Shown: piece by piece, positions 1 to 12,700 of the stretch | How positions within the stretch are numbered: the first letter of the stretch is position 1 | Layout of the letters: every line of letters starts with the position of its first letter | Made by a program: the position numbers and the translations under genes | Notes under the pieces: model-generated | Databases searched by the model: none | What the model was told of the DNA's origin: nothing | What the model saw: only the letters and a program-made list of their open reading frames with translations | From: Serripes groenlandicus | Lineage: Eukaryota > Mollusca > Bivalvia > Cardiida > Cardiidae | NCBI GenBank assembly: GCA_031761405.1 | Contig: JASEVX010000007.1 | Span: 35,098,349-35,162,348 of the forward strand | Length of the DNA stretch: 64,000 nt | Direction: 5' to 3'

Positions 1-159
1 TTTTTAGAAAAAATATCTAGCGATATTGACCGTTTTTTTCTGATATTGACCCGATTTATTCTGATATTGACCAGTTTTATAAATAGTAACAGGGGAAGAC
101 CGGGGAATCCCACGAGCCGCCTATTAATATCCTTCGCCTTTATCCGTACGTTACGGAAT

Positions 160-225
160 TTTCCGAGGTGCGTTCCGAATGACCACGGAAACTTCCGAGT
201 GGTCATTCCGGTGACGTAATTTTTT
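160..225. repeat. Short imperfect inverted repeat, GC-richer than surroundings
   Basis: CCGAATGACCAC and GTGGTCATTCCGG face each other around AAACTTCC within GC-richer sequence. Probably an end of a small dispersed element; a GATATTGACC motif repeats just upstream at 20-75. Confidence 0.4.
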
Positions 226-425
226 TTAAATGACGTCATGCACGTGCATTACCAACATTTTAGACGCCCGTTTTAGACTGTTATCATGTCAAAAACGTAC
301 TGTTATCATGAGACAGAAATTTATACAACATACAACAGAAATGTTCCTTGAGTGGTCCTCTGTTTTCTTTTCAGTTGATTAATATCAAAACAATATGATA
401 AATTAAGGGTTATATAATAAAACAG

Positions 426-560
426 TTATGGACTTTTCAGCTGTTATACATGATGTTGATATGCACCAAAAAAATCATTATTGACCTCGGCTATCGCCTC
501 GATCAATAATGAATTTTTTGGTGCATATCACATCATGTATAACAGCTGAAAAGTCCATAA
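426..560. repeat. Near-perfect palindromic hairpin (MITE-like)
   Basis: Two arms of about 58-60 bp (426-484 and 500-560) are reverse complements with one or two mismatches around a short loop. The outer ends read TTATGGACTTTTCAGC and its complement. It sits 15 bp past the donor of exon 23, inside the next intron. Its size and form suggest a foldback or MITE-type element. Confidence 0.8.
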
Positions 561-575
561 TTGTATAATATCTAC

Positions 576-750
576 CCGTTTCGTTACACTCTCCATTTCC
601 GCTACAGTTTCTTGTGCAGGACATTAACTTGAACTTAAGAATATCCACTTTGTGCTCTTCAACGTACTTTGGGTCCTTCTTGTTGTAAGTTTCAATTATT
701 TCTATTAAGGAATCAGGATAAACGTCAGCCCAACTGTCGTCACCCTCTTC
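576..750 (-). CDS. VWDE-like gene exon 23: start of EGF repeats
   Basis: Acceptor TTGTAG and donor G|GTAGA, phase 0 to 1. Encodes an acidic stretch with YPDSLIEIIETYNKKDP and then CTRNCSGNGECNE, the opening cysteines of an EGF-like repeat. The gene must continue beyond the left edge; no stop codon is seen. Confidence 0.8.
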
Positions 751-3700
751 CTACAAGTAAAATTACCATAACTAAGGATCATTTTATACTAATATTTATA
801 ATCAAATTAATTATTCAATAATAGTTCCGATCCCAAAAAACCCGGAGCACTATAGCCAAGCCCATAAAAGTAAGACATTCAACCATGCGAGTTAAAATGA
901 AACATGTCGTTAACTAATTGAGAAAAAATGCAATGTCGTGAAATCGCCATACTCTATTCATAAGATGCTTTAAACATTTGGTTTAAAATAAGGACAACAA
1001 TTTACCTAAAAAAGGAAATAATGAAATTTGGTTTTTACAATTCGGAGATAATACCCGTTGAACGATCAGGGTCGCTAACATTTGATATGTATATACATCA
1101 TTTTGACGTCATTTGACGTCAATATCACGAGCCTTCATTCGATATGCATATACATATTTAAAGCCTTGACGTCAGAGATCCCTCGAGATATCAACAATTC
1201 ATCTCCAAAGGTAAGGAACTACCTAAACAATCTGTTTCTTTTTCATTGATTGTGAAACTTGTTTCGGCAGGTCTTATAAATTACTTTCAATATCGACTAC
1301 ATACACGAGGCCTTAGCCAGTGCTCAGGCAAAGCTGAAATATCCAAACGGTTAGTCCTGCTCTCATGGGAATCGGCATTGGATTTCGATACTTTTTTTGC
1401 ACTCATTCTAATCAGAATACATGCTTGAAGATTGGTTTGTTGGAAGGCAAATGTTGTCATTTTTTGCCACTCACAATGTTAACCACACTATCTTGAAACC
1501 ATGAATTCAAAAAGGTCAATTACTTAAATCACGTTTCCTCATCTATATGTTTTTTTCTTTTAAGCTTTTTTTATAGCAAAAACAACTAGTTATGATGATG
1601 ATACTGTAAATTCAGACAATATAAAGACAATGTTTTGTTTTATTTTACATTTAAACTGTGTTGCATACCTTGCCAATTAGAAGCATAGGGATCATTTGTG
1701 CTAATAAAATGAAAGGCTCATACCGATACATCGAAGGTGCACTCCTGAACAGTTTCTTCTAAGTCTATACCAATCAAACGGTGTTTGAATGCAGTGACAG
1801 TAGGGTGACCAAGTATAACTCTTCTACAGATGGATTCTGCTTCACCTTCGGTTATGTCCCTTTTTGTACGCTTAAATTCCTGCGAGTGTTGTGCAAATAA
1901 ATCATTTTTAAACTTGTTTAGCACATGCGCTTGTAGATTACTATGTATTTATATAATTATGTTTAGCTCTCATCAATAAGAAAACGTACAACATGAATCG
2001 TGTATGCTTTATCGAAAGCATTTATTTTTTACTCGAGATGTAGACAAGCGTAAGTGGTTTCTTTGAAATTCTTTGATTTGCGCCAACAGACACATTTGTG
2101 TCTTTAATGGCATTGTATTTATATTAAAACAAAAGAATGGTAAATCATCAAAGAAACCGGACTGTTGAATTATCCAATGAAATAACTGAAATAATACTTC
2201 GCATCTCTTGTCTCCAAGACAGGCATGATGAAACACACTAACACATCGATTTCAAGTTTGATCAAAAGTAGTATTTTACTAAATAAATTGACAAAGGCAT
2301 GTATGTTAAAATGACTCATTTATCAAAACAGTGTTATTAGGCACACATTTATGTTTGAAGTCACTCATATTGTTAGAATATTAAACATACCTCTTTTCTG
2401 GCAAGTAAATTACCACGGACTCCACTTAAAAGAGATCGACGGTGTATCTCTTTTCCATTGTGGCTCTCATAAGTTAAACACTGTAAGTCTACTGTCACCT
2501 CTGCCAACGGACATTTTAGATGCAGTGATGCAGAACAAATCGAAATAGGTACTTGATCTCCGGATCGATTACAAGCACAAAACAGACTATTTCCCCATCG
2601 TGGAACTACGTCAATGTTTACCTTCAAATAATTCCATTCGTAACTTTGTATTCTGAAAGTGGTGGTAGAAAGAACATTTAATATAATCATTCTAGATATC
2701 CAATGAAAATTGAATTCAAATGGACAAATGAATAGCGTTTCAGATATTCTCACAAGCCATTGGTGTAACGTTCATCACATCGTCATTTTCACAGGAAAGT
2801 CAGTGTAGAAGCAATACTGATATGTGCTGATGATGAGACCATTTCATTACTTCCTATGCGTTTACAATCGGTTTTTAGAGATTATTCTTTGTCAAAATAC
2901 CGCGATTTTAACACCAGGTTTCACATATATAATGATCAACGAATACATACCTCCATTCATTTGAAAATTCGACGTGATAATGGCGGCCTGTATGTTTTGT
3001 AGGATAATAATCACTTGAATTTCTCTTTCGTAAATCGTTTGTTGCGTTGTTGTCATAGTAACCACACAGGCCTTCTGTAGCTTTATAATCCTTTGGTGCC
3101 ATGTATATGTTAACATTCATTAGATTGTTGTAATTCGGATGTGGTCGTATCGTTATATCGAGATATGTTCCAATTGGTGTATAAACCTAATAACAATGAT
3201 ATATAAGTGATACGTAGATCTGATAGAAAACTGAACATGTACCTGCATGCTTGATTAAATGAGCGGCTCTTAACAAATAACGCATTTGCTTCCAGAATAA
3301 ATCAGTCAGCGCATCATCGCAGTCTGATTTGACTATGTACTCTTCGCCAGATAGTCTACAGGGTAATAGCAACATTTTAAAGCAGTATATACTTGGATAC
3401 TTTGAGCATACATGTTAGGTTAGGTTTCCTGGAACATCTGTTGTCATATCAAATGACGCTATGCAAATCCTTTCGAAACGTATTGTCGATAATTGATTTA
3501 TCAAGTAAATACCATTACATGTTAACAAGACTATCATATTGTTTATTTGATTTGTGAAATCTTCTCATTTGTCTCGTTGATTTTCATCGTAAATTAAAGA
3601 AAACAAATAAATTCCAAATAAATAGGTACAATGAAACTAGTCAACTAAGATTAATATAACAATACCTGATATCGACGTTCATTTTCTTTATTCACCACAA

Positions 3701-6700
3701 GAATACCGTTATCTGTACACGAGGTGTAACCAATAAACTTTGTATCCCCACAAAGGCTAATCAGAAAAACATCACCTCCTGCCCTGACGGCGACCGCGCA
3801 TGCACAATACGCTCTTCCACGGTTACAGATAACTGTTTTCATTTGAACCTGTAACAATAACGGTTTAGTTAAGTATTTTACAAAAGACGAATGCTTTCTT
3901 CAAACTTCTTCTATTCAAAATGGATTTCTGGGTGTATATCAACAAAAACACACGATATTGCGGTATATAGGTTTATACTGTTGATAGTTCAGAATAGCTA
4001 TATAGTCCGTTTATCATTTTATTTGATAAGACTTTAAGCTTGACAATTTTTAAAAATACACTTTTATTTCTATCAAAATTATACCTAAATAAACTTTAGG
4101 GAAAAATAATTATCATTTCCTTTCGATTAATATCTTTTTACGCGTAAAGCGGTTTATAATAACAGACTTCTTGTGTTAAAATTTGAAGCATTATCACATC
4201 TTATCGATTAAATTTCAGTCTAAAGCTTTGTTACCATGGCGTCATCCAAGTAACACGAAATGCATGCAAAGTTTGATTTCGGTGTCAATATACGCCAGTC
4301 AAAACGCATACGATGATATAAGACGCAATATTGTCAACAGACGATGATACGCGTCGATCAAGATCTCTAGGAACGCGACGTTATGCGATGTTTGGGATAT
4401 TACAGATGTCAGCCCTGGGACTGTTCAGTGAACAATTAAGACAACACATACTGTTTTAAGTAGAAATATTCCCAATGCGGTTACTTCTGGATTTTTCTCT
4501 ATGGATCTCTTTATAAGAGATATCGTTCTCTAATGTATTTCTTGTTCTTGCAACAATGTATCTAATACCTATGGCGTTCGATCAAGCTTATTGTAATGAC
4601 ATTTGTGTGATATATACGAGTATTTAAACGCAAGAGAACATAAGACATACTTACTTCTATTTCGTATGCGAAGTTACGGTATAATATAAATTCACCTTGA
4701 ATCTGGTGCTCATATGGACTAAAATGAAAAAATGGAATAATATTTGTTTATTAATAAATCAATAGATCTACGTAAGGAAGACTGGTGCAACAATAATGTG
4801 CAACAATAATAATCAGATTGTTAACGTAACTAGTATTTAAAGCGATTTGAAATGCCAATATTGTTATTTATTTATACAATGTTTGACTGAAGCAGGCTGG
4901 TAAAATGACAAAGGTGCACAATTGAATTTTGTTACCGTTGACAATGTCTCATTATGATCGTTGTATAAACAAGTTTCATATTAAATGTTCTAGTCAGATT
5001 TTGTTTAAGTTGAAAATTTGCTTTCAAGTTTAAACAAATCCATTTTTGGATAAGAACGATGAACATTATGTTGATTGCGAAAACTATTAACACGTCAAAT
5101 GGCTGTAGATATCTGTTTCGTACATATATGTTATTGAACCTTTGAAGATTACATATCGATTTGGAGTCATATTGCATCTGCTTTCAATGATGACTGAATC
5201 TGTTGCATACACAGTCAAACCAAAGCATTCATTGTTCGTCTGCATGCACGGCTTTAATAACGCAAACGTTGAAGTATAAAATTAAACGTACTCCTGAATG
5301 AACAACTTTACATCCCAGTCACGTTAATTACATGATATAAAGATGCTTTCTAAGCATCGGCTTATTTCCTGTTTTGCATGTGACGCTAGGAAATCTTGCA
5401 GAAACGAGATAAATGATGACTTAACTTATTCGGTTGGGTTTAATATTCTTGAAACATTACTTAAGAGTCTGTCAGGACCGTATTAAAAAATGCAACGCTT
5501 TTTCGAACACGAACGTTCTGAGGCATTGTGAACAGTCTGGATCGGAATAGATATTCCGGCGTGGATAGATGATACAAGTTCCTTCCCTTAACAATAGTTA
5601 GCATTCGAAAATGATTTCAAGACACAATGTGAAAGAAGATCGACAACGTTTTGGTCAGCCACGAATCATGACGCCAAGTGTGGACGCCAAGACAGGACGC
5701 CAATATACGACAATGTCATCCTACTTTTCGTTTCCTAAAGCGCTACTGTCAGCGCAAGACGAACTATCGGAAATGTGATAACACCATTACTATCACAGTT
5801 TATTTAAAAACGTATGTGACGTTTAATTAAAAAGCCCGTTACATTTTTATTTATATATAGGCATGCAATATGTCCGTGCACTTTTAGACGTAGTCAAAAT
5901 AAACTCGGTCTATATTAAGAAAGTACTGTTTCTGTCCATACTGTTCAATTTCTTGCGAGTCATGCCGTTAAAACTGTTGAGTGTCCGTCTTTGACAATGT
6001 CACAACAAGAGTATATAAAAAACGAGCCTGACAAAGCATTCCTCACGCTTTTACAAGATTGGAATAACGTGAATAAACAAACACAAAAATAACTCACTAC
6101 TTATCAGCTGTTTTCATATGAGGATCAACATGTGAGTAGCACAATTTATACATGGTTTCATCGTTGTGGGTTACATGAACCTATAAAAAAAACTTTATTC
6201 TAGTGTTATCGTATGTATTTAACATCGACTGCGAAAGAAGTTTGCAGCAGATATTAATCACACTCGATGTATGCTTCTTCGATACTAACCCCGTATTAGT
6301 ACCCTTTGTGATTAAAACTTTTTCAAATGCATAACCAGCTCATCATAAGATAAGAATAGGGACCTTTTGATACGAGGGGCAATACTCTATAACCCTATTA
6401 CCATTGTCTTCAACACTAATACTTAGCATACATATAGCATATATATAGCTAATTATATGTGTTACAATATAGTAAAGTATACTTCTTTTGAAATTGCCAG
6501 TCTAGTGTTTTATGTTTCAGAGTAGAACGATTGAAGTATAAGTCGTCTATTAAATTTAGGATTATACAAAACAGACCCTTAGTCGTACATTTGTTCAATG
6601 CATTAGAATATAATATGTGTCACCGTGTATATACATGTATTGAATTAATCTAAACATTATTGAGAAATGACGTTCTATGTTTGATATGAGGTACATGCAA

Positions 6701-9700
6701 TTTAATCGAAAATGTTGAACATTTCTCAAATAACACATATTCTAAAGGAAAATGGGTACATTAAAACGGCATTACTTTGCATTTATCTCCTTCAAATCAG
6801 ATCGTCAATACCTATCCCAAGTAAGTCGTTAAACACTACGTAACGAACTGTTTTGTAGAGAAGCGTATACTATAAATCAATAAGTTCCTCCCACCACAAC
6901 TCATAAACAATTGAATGTAACTGCCGTTTGCAATACAAAAGGTTTTGATGTACTAAGACGTTATATTATAAAATACACCAAAATGCAATTGATTATAGAA
7001 CTTGGGATTTACCCTGATGAACTTGCAATCAACAGTCCGATAAGTCAAATAAGTATTTCTGAAGCATGCTGATATACTTTTGGTCTTAATAAAACGTGTA
7101 CAATTAAGCAACATATGGACTAAATGCTTTGTAATTGAATTTAAAACATACAGCGATATCCTGAAGCTGATACGATTTCCATATGCTGTGTCCATAATCA
7201 TCGGTGATAAGTTGTAAACGAAAGAAGTACTTGTCATTATAATTGACATCTTCAGTCGTGATGTTAAACTCGTACATGGATAATTTCCATTGTTCGTGTT
7301 CTTTAAATGCCTACAATTAAAAGAAAATATTTCACAATACGTATGCTTGAATCAATATCACTTTTTGTTTTAAATGGTTAAGTCAGTTCAATATTGGACC
7401 TCATCAAGCCACTTTCATTTAAAAAAAAGTACATGCACTTGAAACATCGAACGATATTTAACAAATATTCTATCAAAAGTATTGATCGATTATTAATTAT
7501 CAACTGTTTATCAAGCTTTTAAATATTATTCCTGTACATGTGAGTAAGATATTACCTTTAACTGACTTCCACATTTAGGCCTGGATTGTACAGACAACAG
7601 ATCACTGTATTCGCATTTAACTTTGTCAACAGGTTTCATGTATACACTTTTTGAGCAGTCCTGTATATTCGGATTAGCATATAGGCACCCAATTGGAACA
7701 GTAGGTTCGAAACGAACGGTTGCCATAGAACCCTTCCTTATCACAACCGACGTCTCATGAATCTGGAAGTGATAAAGATGTCGATTAAGAAAAAACAATT
7801 TCGAGAAATTCAGATTCAGATTCGATTTTCACCGAATTAACGAATTTATTAAAAACAAGCGATGGAACTGCTTTTAAAAAATATGGTCTCCTTGCTGCTT
7901 TCTTTTATTAGAAAACCGAGTGCACTTATAGTCTATCATCTAGATGCCACATAAAAATCATATATTTGTGCACATGTTGTTCCATTTAAGAAACGAATCA
8001 TTGAGCAAATATTTGCCACTCAAAACGTATCCGTCAAATGTTTCAAAAGGCTTCATCATTGATATTTTTATAATATTGTATAAGAATGTATTTTTCAAAA
8101 AAAATTAAATGCACGTTTAGACAATGCAGAATATATGTCGCCTTAAACTAGCTGGAATGTTAATACTGTTGTCAATATATATGAAACCAAATACTGGAGA
8201 TTAGAAATAGGTGTACTTAATAATGTAAGTCCGAATAATGTCAGAACATTTGCTAAATTATGGGTATTATTCCGGATACAAAGTAGTAGTGTATATATCC
8301 ATATTATCATATTTGTACTGCATCTACAAGGTAAATGTGTGTACTGTTTGTTAATATAAATTCAATTTGTGTTTATTTATCAGGAGAAATTGTAATTATT
8401 AGATAAATGTCCTTTCTTTCTCTAGTATTGGTGTATTAACATTGTTAAGGTCATGTTTACAGGCAAGAAAAGCACAAATGAAACTAGTTTACACATTGTA
8501 CTGTTTTCATTATGTTTATAGGCATCAAGTGTAATCACAAAAATCAATTTCACTATTTAACGAGATACAGACATTTAGGTCTTTAGAAGAATTCGGTCGA
8601 TATAGTATTATCGGAAACTGTAGAACGTCGCCTGTTGTCCTCCCGTTTCCTCCATCATATATGCCTATTCAACTTGGAAGTTAATAGATTCATTCCCGAT
8701 TGAATCATTGTTTGAACGTCGTTTAGCGATATATGACATGTAAACAAATCACGGATTTCTTAAGTAATTCGATGGGATTCAATACATGATGAATTCAATA
8801 ACTAAGTCGATGCAAAGGTTTCGGCTTTTTGCACATCTGTCCTGCTCCGAAAGATCAATTATAGCATGAAAGAAATAATCATTTATTTTATTGATTTTCG
8901 AAGATAAAAATGAACCATTGAAAAGCATGAGATTAAATGATTATCACTCATGACTTCTATAAAACACTGAAACCAATTAATATCTTATATTTTGTCTGCA
9001 AATTAAGTTGTCAAAGAAAAGTTTCTTCATATGTTCCTTGAAAACAACATTATTTGGTCCGATGTGAAAGAATGGTAACGTTTATTTTCATAGCAATAGT
9101 AAGTGGCTTTAACTACGGGAAATACATCTCGTCCATTATTCTAGTCTTATTGCCTTTAAATGCATTTCTCTTTTAAAGAGAGGTAAGAGCATCCATAATT
9201 CGAAAAATTTATCTTGGCTGTGTTAGATCGAAGCCTTCAGTAATGTGTGCAGTGTTTAGGAGACAAATATAGAAACCGCGTTGACGTACCTTTATACCTG
9301 CAAAAAAAGCATTACTTTTTACCATTTCAGTTTTGTAACCACTTTCTGACGACGAGAACTGTATTCCACACTGTATCTGTTGACAAAAAAAAGGAAACGG
9401 TATAGAGAACTGCAATTTCGGTTGTTTATTAAAACAGGTTAGAAATGAAAAATGTCAGCATTTAGTTATCGAAAGTTTTATACTAATTATATTTGTATGA
9501 ATATAATTATTTCGAACCATCACTTTGAATGTAAAATTCGAAAATGCATGTAAAGTACTACACATTCTTACTTCTATTCCTAGCGACACGTTTTGGTTAA
9601 GCAATGTTTGTTCTGTCAGTCTTGAAACATTTACAGAAGGGCCATACGCATCCAATAGATCGCCGTTGATGAACCTAGATAAGAAAGAATACGTGATGTA

Positions 9701-12700
9701 CTATAAATAGAAACATAATATTTAGCCTTTTATTAGTGTTCGGGGATGAGCATAACCAAACGTATGAAGAAATATTTACGATATTAATGGAAATGTGATT
9801 GCAATATGTTTCGTTTAATATGAATATTGAAGGCGATCAGCGTGGAAGAACATATTACCATATACTTAAAACATGGTAATGGGGAATTTAAGCCCCAACG
9901 TATTAGGTATACTATAATAAACGATACCGTTATTAGAATAATCTGCAAGAACCACCAACTAACTGAAAGGATTGTTATTTGACATATTGATATATAAATG
10001 CTGTTGATACAAGATGAAACGCTATGTACAATTTATTAAATATTCAACAATATATCTGGAGTGTTCATAATTATGCAACTGGCTCATTCCATTCTTTAAG
10101 GTATAACTAGTAATTACATTTGTCATTGACGTCATCTAAATCACTTTTCACTTTCACTTCTAGCATTACACGTGATATCGGCACGTACTATTTCGTTGTT
10201 TTTTAATGCTTAAATAGTTTTAATCAAGAAAATATTGACCAAACATATTTTAGTTTTTATATCTCACCAGTATGTCGTGAAAAATAGACCATTTGGTAAG
10301 TGTTCCTTGTCATCAAACTCGCAGTAGAATACAAGAAACGGGTGATATATCTTTGTATTTTCCGCGTTGAATCGATAGTCATATTCAAGGTCAACCCTAA
10401 CATTTAAGTCTCCAACACTGACACCAATGGGGGCTTCATCGAAATCTATCCATAGATAAATAAATTAAATCATTTACAGTTTAAAAATATATTTCAAAAG
10501 TACTACTTTAGATCATTAAAGCCTACTTACCCGCTCAATTAAAGACACACTTTCGCAAAGACGTAGAAGAAGTTTAAAAAGTGAATGAGGTCAGAGATCA
10601 ATCGATCGTATTTCTTTTGCAAAGCTCTTTAGTATGTCATTGGTTACAGGCGAACTTGCATTATATATTGTTGACAAATGAATACCACCAACGTATTGAT
10701 AATACTTACCGCTCAGTCCTTGGATTCTTGGACTATCTAGAAAAAAAAAAGATTCTTTCATAATTCGAACGTTTTTTTCAAAGACACTTGTATCTTGAAA
10801 AACACAATTGTTAAAATTCCAAATTAAAATACCACCAGATAAGCCTAAAACTGAAGGTTTTATATTTTAAAGACAATTAAGTGATACACTGTATATATAT
10901 ATATTCAGAATTTAAACCATAGTATATAATATGCTATGATGCTGTTCTTGTAAATTTAACTCGTTTAATGAATACATATCAAGATTAGACAAGACAATAC
11001 AAATCCAACCGCATGGTCATTTTTTATAGATGTAATATCGTCGAGGTGACCTTGACATTTGATCTACTTCAGTGACACGCGAACCAATCCAAGCTCTCTT
11101 TATACTGGACCTGTGTGAAAAGTATGAAGGAATTCCGTTCTCAAATTGAAGTGCTTCACCGATGATGTTATTTCGGACATACATAATAAAATCACTGTGA
11201 CCTTGACCTGAACCTGTGTAAGAAGGAATTCCGCCAACAAATGTAAGGGCTAGAGTAATAAACCCGTTTCGTACAGACACACTTTAGTCACTGTGACCTA
11301 GACCTTATGCTTACATCGGTTAACCACATACCCGTCCAAAATCTCTTGATACAGAACCTGTCTATAAATGAATAAGTAATTCCGTCCACAAATGAAAGTT
11401 CTAGAGTAATGAGGTAAAATAGTAACTGTGCCCTTGACTTATCAGCTAGGTCAGTAAAACAAGAACCTGTACGAACTCTCTTGACGTAGAAGCTGTACAT
11501 GAAGGAATTCCATTCTCAAATGAAAGTGATAAAGCGATGACACTTTTTGACTGATGTGTTATCGTAATTGTGAACTTTGACCTAGGACGGTAGGCCCGAA
11601 CCCATTCAAGTTCTCTTGACAATAAACCTATGTATGAAGTATGAAGGAATCCCTTCCACGAATGAAAAGGCTAGAGCGATGGCGTCACTTCAGACAAACA
11701 TATTATAGACGATGCGACCTCGATATTTGACCTAGTTCGGTATATCGCGAAGTCGTCCAAGCTCTTCCGTTACTGAACCTTTGTATGAAGTATGACTATA
11801 ATAAGTTTGTACAAATGAATGTGTTAGAGCGAAGTCGTCATTTTGTATAAACGTGATGTCGTTGATACATTTATATAATCACTGTGACATTGACCTTTGA
11901 CGTAGGTCGGTAAAATTCGAATTCGTACAAGAGACGAGGTTTGTAAACATGAGTGTAAACTAGAGCGATGAAGTCGTTGGGACACGTATGTACTGGCCAA
12001 TCCCCATATCTCATCGACGACCTCGTTGCGAGGGGATAATAAGTTCAGTTAAGATAGAAATAATTAGCACTGACCTTGTCATGTATTAATCGTGCGACGG
12101 TTCATTTTACACGGACAATATCATAACATTAGGCAGAACAACAGTAACATATATATAGTCATGATGTCTTGATGCATGTACTGCAGTTGAATGTATTACG
12201 GTAATTATATGTTTGTAAAGTGTATTACGCTATTAAAGCTATTGTTTTTGTTAACATTTACTAAAATATTGTCGAGGTAAATTTCTATAACCGATTTGTC
12301 GTGTTTTTTTTGATTTTACGAATTATTTATTAATTAAATATTTGCCAACCTTTTCCAAGAGTACAATATCATGATTTTGATATCTAATATACTAAAAGGA
12401 ACAACTAAATGTATCAACGAATTTAAATTCATGCATTTTGAAATGGATTCCGTTATGGCCTCTGGGTAGAAATTTGTTATTTGATACACTGAACTTATGT
12501 AAAGGAAACAAATGGCTATTTGCCGTGTTCTTGTACATTTATCTGTTAGTGTTATAAAGCATAGTAATTAACATATGTGTACACAATAACGATTAATAAA
12601 ATGTGCAAACCAAAGCAGAACGCAAAGTCTTGAAGAACAATTGGATGTAGTCGATACTGCACAAAGTCACCGCATTTCCTCACTAAGATAGTATATGTTG

